Source: Mycosarcoma maydis
Lineage: Eukaryota > Basidiomycota > Ustilaginomycetes > Ustilaginales
Reading direction: 5' to 3'
DNA: 64,000 nucleotides
NCBI RefSeq assembly: GCF_000328475.2
Contig: NC_026486.1
Coordinates: 496,001-560,000, forward strand
In this document: in pieces, positions 31,674 to 42,055 of the stretch
Layout of the letters: each line of letters begins with the position of its first letter
How positions within the stretch are numbered: the first letter of the stretch is position 1
Made by a program: the position numbers and the translations under genes
Notes under the pieces: generated by a model
The model's input: the letters and a program-made list of their open reading frames with translations, nothing else
What the model was told of the DNA's origin: nothing
The model's database searches: none

Positions 31674-32354
31674 CTAGAGAATGAGGAAGTCGGAAGCTGC
31701 GACGAGTACGAGCGAGGACGCAAGGATTCCTGCTGGGATCGCAAAGTGCCGCGAGGCCGAAGACGACGAGCGTTGCTGGCTCGAAACGGACGCTGTCGAT
31801 GACCATGCCCATGCGCTTGCTGTCGCATCCAATGTTACCACTGGCATATCGCTGTAGATGCTTCTCGTTGCGCCGTTCGAGCCCGTGGTGGAAAGCTTGG
31901 ACCCAACATATGTGCCCGACGAGTTGCCTCCGAACTGGTTGGCAAAGCCGTGCTGCCCCTGGCAATTTTGCTGATTCCAGTTGATATCGAGCTGGTCCTG
32001 GAGGTTAGGGCATGGCTGGTAGCATGAAATGATACCTTGCCAGTTGTTGCAGTTGCACCACCAATCATCTGCGTTGCACGGCAGCACTGCTCCATCACGG
32101 GCCACGATGTCAAGACAGCTTGTGATTTGCAGCTCGAGTTCGGTGGGGCAGGAAGCCATGTAGGGAGCCACAATTGCCGAAGCTGAGGAGGCAGTAGAGC
32201 TTGACGGTGTAGCAGAGGTGGACGCAGTTGACATAGCAGCAGACGTGGTCGTCGATGCCGTGTCTTGAGCTTGAATAGGTGTTGCAACCAAAGCCAGCAA
32301 AGCTAGCGTTACCAAGTAGCTCGAGCTGACGCTTGCACGCAACATCTTGTCCAT
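31674..32354 (-). CDS. GPI-anchored cysteine-containing wall protein
   Basis: 226 residues. An N-terminal signal peptide (LVTLALLALVATPIQA) is followed by a Ser/Thr/Ala-rich stretch. A compact domain of about 70 residues has eight cysteines, including WWCNCNNWQGIISCYQPCP, then a second Ser-rich stretch and a C-terminal hydrophobic tail (PAGILASSLVLVAASDFLIL) with no charged tail. This is the layout of GPI-anchored wall proteins. The NC-NW-I-SCY--CP pattern is common in small fungal GPI proteins that lack a known enzymatic role. An alternative start is the ATG three codons downstream (32345). Divergent from the gene at 33711. Confidence 0.8.
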   Translation of the reverse strand: MDKMLRASVSSSYLVTLALLALVATPIQAQDTASTTTSAAMSTASTSATPSSSTASSASAIVAPYMASCPTELELQITSCLDIVARDGAVLPCNADDWWCNCNNWQGIISCYQPCPNLQDQLDINWNQQNCQGQHGFANQFGGNSSGTYVGSKLSTTGSNGATRSIYSDMPVVTLDATASAWAWSSTASVSSQQRSSSSASRHFAIPAGILASSLVLVAASDFLIL

Positions 32355-33710
32355 GGCACTCGTTTGATGTGGTAGTCAAAGAAGATGCGACTTGTTGAAC
32401 AACGAATGCTTGATGAGAGCCAGAGTGGAAGACGTATTGGCAAGATGGAAAGGTTGGACAGCCGCCGAATTTGCTCGCCAATGTGGTTGAGGATCGACTG
32501 TTACCTGAGAGCTTCAAATAAACCAAAGAAGGAGGAGTACCACAAACGGGAGCAAAGCTCAATAAACTGATTCTCAGTGCCTGCGACAGGCCGTATCAAA
32601 AACACCCCAAAGATGTTCGGGGGATAAACAGGGAACAGACATTGAACACAGCAAACCTTCTGCGCTGTGTAGAATCGATGATTGGCGAAACACTTTCGTC
32701 CGTAAGTGCACGATCTCTGATGAAATTATGCGTTCATCTGTCTGTCTCCAATTAGCAAATCGCCCTGGAGCATGCACTAGCTGTGTTCTGGAAATGAGTT
32801 AAAGATGGTGCTATCTACGATACGCGCTCGGGTAATCTGTGAATGTTGGAGGTGTGGTGAAAAAGCAGGTCAAACCTCCGTGCAGAAATCGGGTGTTCTG
32901 GACATTCGCATTTTTTTCGGTGTCCGCTATTGAGCATGAACTTAACCCAACAAGACCCGGATTCAAGAAAACGAGTGTTCGAAAGACCCAAGGTGCAATC
33001 CAAAATTGGCGTTTCTCCCCTCCGGATGGTTGAGGATCTTTGCTGAGACATGAGTATTTTTTCATCCACCATGTGCAACCAGCTTGTGAATCAGTCATCA
33101 CTGCTTGTCGGCACTGTCGCCATTGTTCCCGTGGGCGCCTTTCCCTTCTGTGTGCTTGTGCAATCTTCAAAGCCTTCCTGCACCGTGATGCCCGGTGTGT
33201 GGCCCGTGTCGTGCACTGGAGTTCGAGTTTTGTCTGTGGGATTCGGACTCCCTCTCACTTCATTGCCGTCAGAGAAAGCTTCTGTTGGATCTGATCCGAC
33301 ATCGATCAAACGTCCCTACCCGTTCTGGTTTTGGGCTGTTTCGCTCAGAGGAACACTTCAACACGCCTATCGGCGGAACAGGGAGTTGTAGATTAGTGAT
33401 TCTTTGCAACCGCCTCACTAACTGCCTTATGCTTCATGTCTTGTCGCAAATTTTCGCCAGTGATCTGCGATCGAGTACACAAAACACCCTATTGCTCTTC
33501 TAAGAGGCCGTCAACGCGACCATCTATCTGTTCCTTACCCTCCCTCGTCTGTGCCTTGTCTCTTCTCTCCGGCAAGGGTTGGACATATTCTCCCATAACA
33601 TCCTTCGCGCTTTCTATCTATCCCTCTTACACCACCTCGATCTTTCGTTTCCTCCACCACCTCAACAGCTTTCCGTCCTTGACTTGACCGGTCGTTCTCA
33701 GCACTTCAAG
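32355..33710. other. Intergenic promoter region
   Basis: About 1.36 kb between two divergently transcribed genes. No gene is supported. The final 200 bp before 33711 is pyrimidine-rich. Confidence 0.5.
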
Positions 33711-34655
33711 ATGGCCGTCGATACCGACCTCGATACTGCCGCCTGCGAGGCTTCATGGCCTACGCGACGTCTTAATCCAAAGATGCTCTCATGGTGGTCA
33801 TTCCTCTGGATTCTGTACATTCCGTTCGGAGTCGTGCTTTGCATTACCCAATTGATCTACATTTTCTTCCGCTCCTTCTACATCCTTTTGGTAAAGGGAC
33901 CAAAGGGCGTACACCCCAAGCAGATCTTCCCGTTGGTTCAATTCAATGTGACCGATCATCAAGGCAAGCCCCTCCCCGCCGAGACTTTCACGGTTTCCAA
34001 GTGGGATGAGGTAGCTCAAGCCGATGTTCGACGCATCTACTGTGCCGAGCATCCCTACATTTTCCTCGATGGATGCCTTCCGACTCTCACCAACTCGTCG
34101 TTGATCATTGGTGAAGCCGTCGCCAAGGGAATCACCGGCTTCCTCACCCATCCCTACTCGGTCGTCAAGAAGCGTGGACAGTCACTTGTCAAGATGCTCG
34201 AAGCGTGGGTGCAGAATCCCGGCTTGGCCAAGAACCTCGTGGTTTTCCCCCAAGCAGTCACCGTGGCGCAAAACAACTTTGTCAAGTTTGCTCTACCGAC
34301 CTTCGAGTTTGCAGCTGCACACCCGGACCAAGTCGAAATTGTCCCCGTGGCCATCAGCTATGACATGCCGTATCCGGTCCACCTGCGCAAGGCTAACTCG
34401 AGCTTCCTATTTGACTTCTTGCTCTTCCTGATGCTGCCTTACGCTAAGGTCACTTACGCATTGCTCGACCCCGTGCCGCTCCATGGAAGGACCGCCGAAG
34501 AGATCAAGGAGGAGTGCGAACTCAAGATCATCGACTGCTCCCTCAGGAAATGCGAGGCCTGGAACATCAACTACCGCGACAAGGTTGCGTGGAGGCACAT
34601 GCTTCATGCACGTCTTCACCCTACCTACCGTGCATTCGAGGTATCCATCATCAAC
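33711..34655 (+). CDS. Membrane protein, possibly lysophospholipid acyltransferase-like; 3' end lost in assembly gap
   Basis: 315 residues are visible from the ATG at 33711 (MAVDTDLDTAACE) before the run of N starts. A hydrophobic hairpin-like stretch at about 25-60 (LWILYIPFGVVLCITQLIYIFF) suggests membrane or lipid-droplet insertion. NLVVFPQAVTVAQNNFVKF followed by VEIVPVAISYD resembles the FPEGT-...-KF and downstream block of PlsC-type acyltransferases. I do not see the HX4D catalytic box, so it may be a degenerate or AUP1-like member. The stop probably lies just after the gap: one frame reads AELQ and stops at 34773, before the AFG2 3' end at 34809. The call is tentative. Confidence 0.45.
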
Positions 34656-34755
34656 NNNNNNNNNNNNNNNNNNNNNNNNNNNNNNNNNNNNNNNNNNNNN
34701 NNNNNNNNNNNNNNNNNNNNNNNNNNNNNNNNNNNNNNNNNNNNNNNNNNNNNNN
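34656..34755. other. Assembly gap, 100 N
   Basis: Exactly 100 unknown bases, the usual placeholder for a gap of unknown size. It removes the 3' end of the plus-strand gene before it. The single open frame that appears to run through the N block to 35153 is an artefact. Confidence 0.98.
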
Positions 34756-34808
34756 TTTGCCGAGCTGCAGTGAAGCAAAGGCTGAAAGATCGAGTGCTGC
34801 AGCAAAAC

Positions 34809-37394
34809 TTAGACTACAAGGGTATCGCGCCAAGTCTCGTATTGTCGAATCATCAGCGTAGTGATGCGACGCTTGACCGACGCAGCGGCGCTTTCAAAAT
34901 GTCGTTGCTCGATCGTTTGACAGTTGAGATCTTCGTCCATCGCCAGGAATCCAGCCTCTTGGCAGATCGACACTACCTCAGCACCCGAACATCCATCCGT
35001 CATTTGAGCAAGCTTCTCAAAATCGATACTGTGGGCGCTGACCGCCATTTTGGCCATTCTTGTGCGCAAGATCTGCTGTCTGGCCGCATGATCGGGGGGA
35101 CCCACATATACGAGCCTGTCCAATCGGCCCGGTCGAAGCAGAGCAGGGTCTAGCGCCTGAGGTCGATTGGTGGCACCAATCACAATTACGTCGGACATGG
35201 CTTCGATGCCGTCCATCTCGTTGAGCAAGGTTGCGATGATACGGCTGTTAAGAGCATCACCGCTAGAGGAGTCTCCGTCGCGGCTAGACGACAAAGCATC
35301 GATCTCGTCAAAGAAGATGATGCTTGGTGCTGCGGCTCTTGCTTTCTTAAAAGTGTCGCGAACTGCACGTTCCGATTCACCGACGTACTTGGAGTATAAC
35401 TCGGGTCCTTTGACCGCGAGGAAGTTGAGTCCTGATTCGGTAGCGAGCGCTCGTGCGATGAGCGTCTTGGAACAACCTGGTGGACCATACAGAAGAACGC
35501 CCCGCGGTGGAGAGACGCCCAGACGTGCGAAGGTGGAAGCGTGCTTGATGGGCCATTCAACAAGCTCTTGCACCTGAGCCTGAACAGATTTGGTGGACAA
35601 GGCTCCAGAGCCACCAGCGGATGGAGTCAAGGAACCGGCAATGTCTGACCAATAGACTTTCGGGGGCTCGAGGAAGATCTCACGCATCGCCGAGGGCCGG
35701 ACGAGTGACAGAGCCGCATGCAAATCCTCTGCAGTGACATTGTCAAGCATCGAATCGACCGAATCGCCTGAACTGGCAGTTTCAATGGACATTGAAGCAA
35801 GCCTAGCTTCGATCCGATCTTTTCCGGATTGGCGACGAGCGAAAGTGCGACGAACGGCTCGCATACCAGCTTCGCGGACGAGAGCTGAAAGGTCGGCTCC
35901 GACGTATCCATGCGTACGGCCAGCAAGGTCGTCGATCTGCTTCGAGCTGAGATTGTGTGGAACAGGCCGGATGAGGGCTCGAATGATCTCGCCTCGGGCT
36001 ACAGCAGACGGGATGCCGATCTCGATCTCGCGGTCCAGACGGCCAGGACGGCGAAGGGCGGGATCGATTGCGTTGGGCCTGTTTGTTGCGGCAAGAACGA
36101 CAACACGAGTAGGCGCCTTTGTCGATATCGTTTTCTCCGTCGTCGTGCCGTCCTCCACATGTACATTGCTGAAATCCGCTTCAGCCTGTTCTAGGCTGTC
36201 TTCGTCATCGTCAGCCTCTTCCATACCATCAAGGAGTGTCAGCAGCTGCGCGACAACTCTGCGCTCCACTTCGCCGGCTCCGTCCGCATTGGCCCCTTCA
36301 CCGGTGCCACCATCTCGCCTGGGAGCTAAAGCGTCGATCTCGTCGATAATTATGATGCATGGACTTTTGCGTCTAGCTTCTTTGAAAATGCTGCGGAGCT
36401 TGGACTCAGTCTCACCGTGGAAGGCGGATGACAGCTCCGGACCATTGATAGTTATATAAGAGGAGCCTGTTGCTGTTGCCACGGCTCGCGCGAGCGATGT
36501 CTTTCCGGTTCCCGGTGGACCATAAAGAAGAACGCCTTTGGGTGGTTTGAGGCCGTACTGAACAAAGATCTCGGGCGACATGAGTGGCATTTCAATCAAA
36601 GTTTTAATCTCCGCAATCTGTCGGTCCAATCCGCCCAGCTTTGCGTATGGATCCTCTTTTAAGGTCTCATTTGCGGACTGAGCGGCTGATTCTTTCATTT
36701 GATTCGAGTATGTATCGAAGGAGCTGATGGAAACCTCGGTGGTGCGGCTCATCATGCAAACTTGTGTCGAGCTGTCTGTTGTAGCCGAATGAGCCGAGGT
36801 CGTGACGGTCCATCCTTTCTGCCCACTTGTATCGAGTATGGAAGACACGACAAAAAGATATAGAGCTCCTTGAAAGCTCAAAGCTAGCTCTTGGCCGGGG
36901 TGAATGCATTCGAGATCGGTGAGACTTTCCTTTGCATGAACCGTGAGCATCTGTCGGTCCGACTTGCCAAGCTTCGCGAGCGATGTTAATACGGGCGGCC
37001 TGTCGGCAGGAGCAGCAAGCACGATTGATGCAGCTGTAGGAGGCTTTCTGAGAGAGCTCTTAGACTGTGTCGCTTGAAGAGATTTGATTGAGACCGTCTG
37101 ACCAGATTGCAGACCGGCGGGAATTTGAGCAGCCAAAGGAAGGCGAACAGTACCGGCTTCGAGAGCAAAGGACGGCCATACTGTGCCGACGAGAAAGCTC
37201 GCATCATCTGATCTCCCGGTTGTGACGAGCACTCCATCGCCTGTTTGAAGCTTGAGCGAACGAATGATATCAACGGGAAGGAGTACTTTACTTCGAGAGG
37301 AGCTACTTGCGGCTGTGCCAGCCTCGACAACGCGGGCCTTGACAGAGATGTCGGAAGGATGCTGTGGCTCAGCATCTGCTGTTTCATCGCCCAT
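34809..37394 (-). CDS. AFG2: AAA+ ATPase of the Afg2/Drg1 (SPATA5) family
   Basis: Tandem AAA+ ATPase of 861 residues from the ATG at 37394; the frame extends to 37481. In yeast Drg1/Afg2 strips Rlp24 from cytoplasmic pre-60S ribosomal particles. The N-domain (about 1-250) is CDC48-like. D1 has Walker A GPPGTGKT at 292-299 and Walker B IIIIDEIDALAPRRDG. D2 has Walker A GPPGCSKT at 637-644, the Cys-Ser variant characteristic of Afg2/SPATA5 rather than Cdc48, and IIFFDEIDALSSSRDG. An acidic, Thr-rich insert of about 40 residues separates D1 Walker B from the sensor region (TNRPNAIDPALRRPGRLDRE). The protein appears complete, ending 53 bp from the gap. It is divergent from MRS6 with 237 bp between starts, carrying heptamer repeats. 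Confidence 0.93.
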   Translation of the reverse strand: MGDETADAEPQHPSDISVKARVVEAGTAASSSSRSKVLLPVDIIRSLKLQTGDGVLVTTGRSDDASFLVGTVWPSFALEAGTVRLPLAAQIPAGLQSGQTVSIKSLQATQSKSSLRKPPTAASIVLAAPADRPPVLTSLAKLGKSDRQMLTVHAKESLTDLECIHPGQELALSFQGALYLFVVSSILDTSGQKGWTVTTSAHSATTDSSTQVCMMSRTTEVSISSFDTYSNQMKESAAQSANETLKEDPYAKLGGLDRQIAEIKTLIEMPLMSPEIFVQYGLKPPKGVLLYGPPGTGKTSLARAVATATGSSYITINGPELSSAFHGETESKLRSIFKEARRKSPCIIIIDEIDALAPRRDGGTGEGANADGAGEVERRVVAQLLTLLDGMEEADDDEDSLEQAEADFSNVHVEDGTTTEKTISTKAPTRVVVLAATNRPNAIDPALRRPGRLDREIEIGIPSAVARGEIIRALIRPVPHNLSSKQIDDLAGRTHGYVGADLSALVREAGMRAVRRTFARRQSGKDRIEARLASMSIETASSGDSVDSMLDNVTAEDLHAALSLVRPSAMREIFLEPPKVYWSDIAGSLTPSAGGSGALSTKSVQAQVQELVEWPIKHASTFARLGVSPPRGVLLYGPPGCSKTLIARALATESGLNFLAVKGPELYSKYVGESERAVRDTFKKARAAAPSIIFFDEIDALSSSRDGDSSSGDALNSRIIATLLNEMDGIEAMSDVIVIGATNRPQALDPALLRPGRLDRLVYVGPPDHAARQQILRTRMAKMAVSAHSIDFEKLAQMTDGCSGAEVVSICQEAGFLAMDEDLNCQTIEQRHFESAAASVKRRITTLMIRQYETWRDTLVV

Positions 37395-37522
37395 GATGAT
37401 CATACGATACTGATGAACAGATATGGTAATCGCAAGAGTTCGTACGGGTAGGAACAAACCATTTTTTGACGTGATGGACACAAAGTTGCAAACTCGGAAT
37501 CCGGAGATTCACACGGTATACT

Positions 37523-37558
37523 CACGATTGTAGACACGGGAACCCACGATTCACGATT
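37523..37558. repeat. Heptamer copies in the AFG2/MRS6 divergent promoter
   Basis: CACGATT at 37523-37529 and a tandem pair at 37545-37558, inside a 237-bp space that must contain both promoters. Confidence 0.9.
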
Positions 37559-37631
37559 GGACCTTTGATAGAGACGCTGTCTTTTCAAAGCCTCGCTCCT
37601 CTCCAACGCCATCTCTCGGCATTGTTCGGCC

Positions 37632-39530
37632 ATGTCGCTCGATCAGACTCACTACGATGTGGCCATATTCAGTACAGGACTTCCCCAGAGCATCCTGTCC
37701 GCCGCTCTCGCCTCAGCTGGACTTTCAGTGATCCACGTCGACAGGAACGACTATTATGCGGACCAGTGGGCCAGTCTGACGCTATCAGAGCTGCTGAAAT
37801 GGACACAGAGCGTCCAGAGCAAGTCTCGAGGCAGTAAACAGAGCACAACACGCATCGAAGATGTCGAGCTCATCTTCCCGTCGTCGAGCGATTTTAGAGA
37901 TGGAAAGCCTGGAGAGACTTCACAGTTGCCAGAATCTCTGGCTTCTCTCGATCGGCACTATGCTATTTCTCTCGCGCCCGCCTTGCTTCCTGCAACCGGA
38001 CCTTCGATTGACTGTCTCATTCGTTCCAAGGTGTCATCATATGCTACTTTTCGACTATTGGAGCGCACCTGTGTGGCGTCAAGACAGACAGGCGACGACG
38101 CCACGTTGATGCTCACGAACGTCCCCGCTAGCAAAGAGGACATCTTCAAGACCAAGGCGCTCACGTTGATCGCTAAACGCAAACTCATGAAACTCCTCAT
38201 GTATATCGGTACCGAAGATTGGCAATCGGATCTATCGCGTGATCCGGACTTGGCACGGATGCCGTTCGTTTCGTACTTAGCCGAGGTGCACAATATGTCG
38301 CCCAATCTCGTTGACGCTGTCGCCTATGGCTTGTGTCTGTGTGCAACGCCGAAGGAAACAACAGAGGTCGCCATGAAGAGAGCTAAGAGTCACATGCAAA
38401 GCGTAGGTAAATATGGTAACTCGGCATACCTGGTTGGACAGTATGGAGGTGCGGGAGAGCTTGCACAAGGTTATTGCCGTGCATCCGCAGTCAAGGGAGG
38501 GATGTTTATTCTTGCACACGAGATCAAAAGTGTAAAGCGGGTCGAAGAAGAGAACAAGTGGCAAATTGGCATCGACGGCATCGAAGAGCTTGTCACAGCG
38601 GACTATCTCGTAGCAAGTGACGAGATGCTTCAGGAGCTGGATCTTGGAAACACACAGCTGCATCAAGTTTCAGCTTCCCAGCTGAAGGCCAAAGTCCTTT
38701 ACAAAGCGATCCTTGTGCTCGATAGACCCATCTCTTTCACCAGCGTGAGCAGCGGAAAGGAATTAGCCGGAGAGTCCGATGCAAACGACGCTGCAGCAAC
38801 GCAGTCGCAGGAGTTGCCACCAGAAACCGGACTCGTCGTCTTTCCTCCAGGCTCGATCAGCGGTAACGCAAACACTGTCACTGTGCTCATGATGGGCGAA
38901 GGCACTTTTTCTTGTCCGAAAGGCCAGTACGTTTACTACGTACAAACCGAAGCGTGCGAGAACGACGCTGATAGATCAGCTCTAGAAACACTCAAGCCGT
39001 TTATTGACCAAGTTGTCTGCTTGTCCAACGAAGCACAGCCCTCCGAAGGAACTGCCTTTTCACAGCCATTGCTGCAGATGACGTACCGTCACTTGGTTTC
39101 CATGTCGCCTAACGAGACCACAACTTCAAATCTCTCCAGGATGCCTTTCCCGCCACCTTACGCTGCCCAGACCTCGACCCCAGCAACATCGATCTCTGGG
39201 CTCGCCGATGCTGCAGTGCACCTGGCGGAAGATGTGTATTTCGACATTGTAGCATCACGACTCCCATTGTCAAAATGTGGGAATACGAATGAGGAAAAAC
39301 TGAATTGGATCAAAGAGGCCCTGGAGAAACAAAGGCTGGAAAGGAAGCGTCAAAAGCGCAGGGATCCGACAGAATACCAAGGCAGAGGCGGAAGAGGCGC
39401 TGACGATGGCATTACTCGAGAGCGGGATGACGAACAGAAACAAGCTGAGGGCCAAGAGACTCAAGTGGTAGGCTTCTTCGAATCACTAGAAGATGGCGAT
39501 GATGATAACGACGACGTCGAGGAGCAGTAG
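37632..39530 (+). CDS. MRS6: Rab escort protein (GDI/REP family)
   Basis: 632 residues. Presents newly made Rab GTPases to geranylgeranyl transferase II and delivers them to membranes. The N-terminal nucleotide-binding-like fold opens with YDVAIFSTGLPQSILSAALA and HVDRNDYYADQWASLTLSEL, the GDI/REP signature. A central GDI motif is KYGNSAYLVGQYGGAGELAQ, which corresponds to the Rab-binding platform. The protein is longer than GDIs, with inserted polar loops (GESDANDAAATQ region) and an acidic C-terminal tail rich in Asp/Glu (GDDDNDDVEEQ). These favour REP over GDI. Convergent with LCP5 142 bp downstream. Confidence 0.9.
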   Translation: MSLDQTHYDVAIFSTGLPQSILSAALASAGLSVIHVDRNDYYADQWASLTLSELLKWTQSVQSKSRGSKQSTTRIEDVELIFPSSSDFRDGKPGETSQLPESLASLDRHYAISLAPALLPATGPSIDCLIRSKVSSYATFRLLERTCVASRQTGDDATLMLTNVPASKEDIFKTKALTLIAKRKLMKLLMYIGTEDWQSDLSRDPDLARMPFVSYLAEVHNMSPNLVDAVAYGLCLCATPKETTEVAMKRAKSHMQSVGKYGNSAYLVGQYGGAGELAQGYCRASAVKGGMFILAHEIKSVKRVEEENKWQIGIDGIEELVTADYLVASDEMLQELDLGNTQLHQVSASQLKAKVLYKAILVLDRPISFTSVSSGKELAGESDANDAAATQSQELPPETGLVVFPPGSISGNANTVTVLMMGEGTFSCPKGQYVYYVQTEACENDADRSALETLKPFIDQVVCLSNEAQPSEGTAFSQPLLQMTYRHLVSMSPNETTTSNLSRMPFPPPYAAQTSTPATSISGLADAAVHLAEDVYFDIVASRLPLSKCGNTNEEKLNWIKEALEKQRLERKRQKRRDPTEYQGRGGRGADDGITRERDDEQKQAEGQETQVVGFFESLEDGDDDNDDVEEQ

Positions 39531-39672
39531 GCAAAATTAGAGTCGAGACCTAGCCAAGGACACGCTCGTATGGCATGCTAGACGCACACTTTGTCGAATC
39601 ACATATGTCATCGCTGAATCACTGCTAGGCAGAGGCTTTAAATCAATGTCTAGTACATGTGGTGATTTGCGA

Positions 39673-40953
39673 TCACTTTCGAGCACGATTGACCTGGTTC
39701 TTGAACTTGTTGTTCTTGCCACCACTCGGTGATGATGTGGGCGCAGACAAGTTCTTGGATCTCTGCAAAGTGGAACCTGCCTTGCTGCTAGCCCTGAGCG
39801 CGTCGTAGGCGCTTTGAGCCTTCTTCGCCTTCTTCCCGCCGCGACCATCCAAGCCAGAGCCACGCAGCAGATCGCCAAACTCTTCCTCCATACCACCACC
39901 GATTCTCCTCCTTCCATCGCGACCCGAACTGAGACCGGCACCGCCGAGCGCCACATCGGCTTCGTCGCGGCGACGCTTGCGTGCATCCTTCTTGGACATG
40001 ACGAGACGCGTGAAGTTGTCCTCTTCAAACTCTTCCATCCTTGCCAATGCCTTGGCGCGAGCAGAGGCGTTGGCCGCGAGTCGTCCACGACCTCCCACAC
40101 CGACACCGGCAGAAGAGGCTTCATAGGGGTTGGACGACATGCCTGCCGTGAGATCCGAAAGCAGTGCCGAGTTGCGCGTGATCGAGGAAGGCTTGTCGGA
40201 AAAGCGCGGATCCTTTTTGTTGGTTCGTGCATCTGGATCGTACGACATGGGAACGAGCTTGGGCGGTCGATAGACGGCCGTCTTTCCACCTTGGTGATCC
40301 GAATCGGAATCGGAATCGGAAGACTGGCGTCCAGATTTCCTCCTTGACTTGGCGTCTTCTTTCGACGATTTGGCGAGCGTCCGAGCTTTGTCCTGCATGA
40401 AAGCGGACGGATTGGGTCGAAACGCGAGATCATCGTCGCTGGCTTCATCTTCATCACTGCTGTCGCCGTTGCCCTTTGTCTTCTTGCTTGTTGCTGGCTT
40501 AGAACGGCCAGATAAAGCCTCCTTGTCCGCATCCGCAGCCGCACGGAGAAGTTTATCCATCTGATACTTGAGACGATTCTCTAACGGTCGAAGCTTCTCA
40601 AGCATCAGGCGGAGTTTGACCAGGTCCTGAACGAGATCTACTGGACCCTGTGTGGTGTCGATCTTGCTGCTGCTAGCGGCGAGCGATCGACCTGAGATCT
40701 TGGCAATGCAGAGAGCGATAACATGGTGGAGATAGTCAAGCATAACATCATTTTTGACAGAGAGCAGCGAGATGCCATCTGGGTAGGCGAAAGGGTTTGC
40801 TTCGAAATCAGTGGATTGCGCTTCGTTAGCGTCCTTTTCGAATGCTTTGACCGAGGTGCTGAGAGCCGTAACCGACTTTCGTATTGTGCCAAAGAGCTTG
40901 GTGATTTCTCTTGAATCTACCTCTGAGGAGGCAGCAGTTGAAGACGCGGCCAT
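39673..40953 (-). CDS. LCP5: Lcp5/neuroguidin family U3 snoRNP-associated protein
   Basis: 426 residues; nucleolar, small-subunit rRNA processing. The N-terminal half is a helical Sas10/Utp3/C1D-type domain with LLSVKNDVMLDYLHHVIALC and the diagnostic LRLMLEKLRPLENRLKYQMD. The middle is charged and Ser/Asp-rich (SSDEDEASDD; SDSDSDSD). The C-terminal part has the lysine/arginine-rich SKKDARKRRRDE and GGKKAKKAQ segments found at the C-terminus of Lcp5/neuroguidin. A YDPDARTNKKDPRFSDKPS segment in the middle is also typical. The length fits the family. Confidence 0.88.
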   Translation of the reverse strand: MAASSTAASSEVDSREITKLFGTIRKSVTALSTSVKAFEKDANEAQSTDFEANPFAYPDGISLLSVKNDVMLDYLHHVIALCIAKISGRSLAASSSKIDTTQGPVDLVQDLVKLRLMLEKLRPLENRLKYQMDKLLRAAADADKEALSGRSKPATSKKTKGNGDSSDEDEASDDDLAFRPNPSAFMQDKARTLAKSSKEDAKSRRKSGRQSSDSDSDSDHQGGKTAVYRPPKLVPMSYDPDARTNKKDPRFSDKPSSITRNSALLSDLTAGMSSNPYEASSAGVGVGGRGRLAANASARAKALARMEEFEEDNFTRLVMSKKDARKRRRDEADVALGGAGLSSGRDGRRRIGGGMEEEFGDLLRGSGLDGRGGKKAKKAQSAYDALRASSKAGSTLQRSKNLSAPTSSPSGGKNNKFKNQVNRARK

Positions 40954-42055
40954 GTTGAAGACTACAGAGGTGATGATGATGACGATGGTTAGAAAAGTTG
41001 AGTGTCACGACCACCCTAAGCCGCCTTCTGCCTTGCTTTGGTTTTGATTCGTTCACCGTTCTTGTTCTTCTTGCCAGAACTTTGAATTTTTGGTGTTTGT
41101 TCAAAAATTTCGCTTTGAGGGAGCTCAACTCACTACTCACCGCTTTTTGCCCGTCTTCCGATTCTCCTCGTGCCTCGTGCCTCTTACATCACATTTTTAG
41201 TGTGAGGCCGTCTGTATGAACAATTTATCCCACAATTCACGATCCACGATTCACGATTCACGATTCACGATTCACGATTCACGATTCACGATTCACGATT
41301 CGTGATCAGTGATTTCTCGGCCGCAATTTGGAATGGCCAATCGTAATTCTGTGCAACCAGACGGAGTGTCAATTTGCGCTTCCGCTCCGCAACTCGTGAC
41401 TCGGGACTAGGTCACACAAACCTTGGCGGGTACGTACAGCATCAAGACAGCACACGTTGTACAGTATGTGCCTCCCATATAAGTTAGTTGATAAGTTATT
41501 GCATACACAAACCATGGACCTGCTAGTCGTATGTTTCTTGTTGAAACCCAGAGCGGTCTTATGCATGATAGGATCTTGCACCAGAAGTCTACGATGGCAA
41601 TCGTGAAGATCACTGAGCTGATACAACCAACACGCAAGCACAAAGACTCAGTTGGTGATTATTACACTATTATAGTACACGATAAAACTGTGACTTGTGT
41701 GGGGTCAACGGCGTTATTAGTTGCCGCCCCCGCAACCGCGAACCCCATCGAATTTCCCCACACTTTCTCATGACCTTGGTACTTCGTGCTTATTAATTAA
41801 CAAGCTGCAGCTCCTTCGAGCCGAGGGATGCCATGCCACAGACTTGCCCGAACCTCGTGCTCTCGTAGGCATACCTCTGTCATGTGCCGGCTCTATTGAG
41901 CATCTGACCTCGTCCATGAGTTTGCACAAGGGTCCATGCATCTTGCACACCACCATCCTCGGTCCGTCCTCGATTCGGTCATATTGTCTACTTCCTACTC
42001 ACCATTCACGCCTCCTTCAAACCTCCGGTGGGGCAACCTGGAACACTGTACAACA
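40954..42055. other. Intergenic region with the largest heptamer array
   Basis: About 1.1 kb between divergent LCP5 and a Zn2Cys6 gene. It contains the ten-unit heptamer array at 41231-41300. ACTCGTGACT-type relatives lie at about 41391-41405. No gene is supported. Confidence 0.55.
41231..41312. repeat. Tandem array of ten CACGATT heptamers with inverted end
   Basis: Ten consecutive 7-bp units occupy 41231-41300. The first two are variants (CACAATT, CACGATC) and the last eight are perfect CACGATT (41245-41300). The array ends by switching strand: CACGATT runs straight into CGTGATC, so the junction is an inverted repeat. It is not the TTAGGG-type telomere sequence. Confidence 0.97.

Noticed and set aside
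34756..35153. Continuation of the plus-strand membrane-protein frame past the assembly gap
   Set aside because: The frame across an N gap of unknown length is meaningless. After the gap it runs antisense through AFG2, which is well conserved.
39537..40544. Minus-strand open frame of 335 codons
   Set aside because: It overlaps LCP5 in another frame. LCP5 has clear family motifs, while this frame is Arg/Pro/Ser-rich noise.
41231..41312. Heptamer array considered as CRISPR or telomere repeat
   Set aside because: Units are directly adjacent without spacers and the genome is eukaryotic. The unit is not TTAGGG-like.
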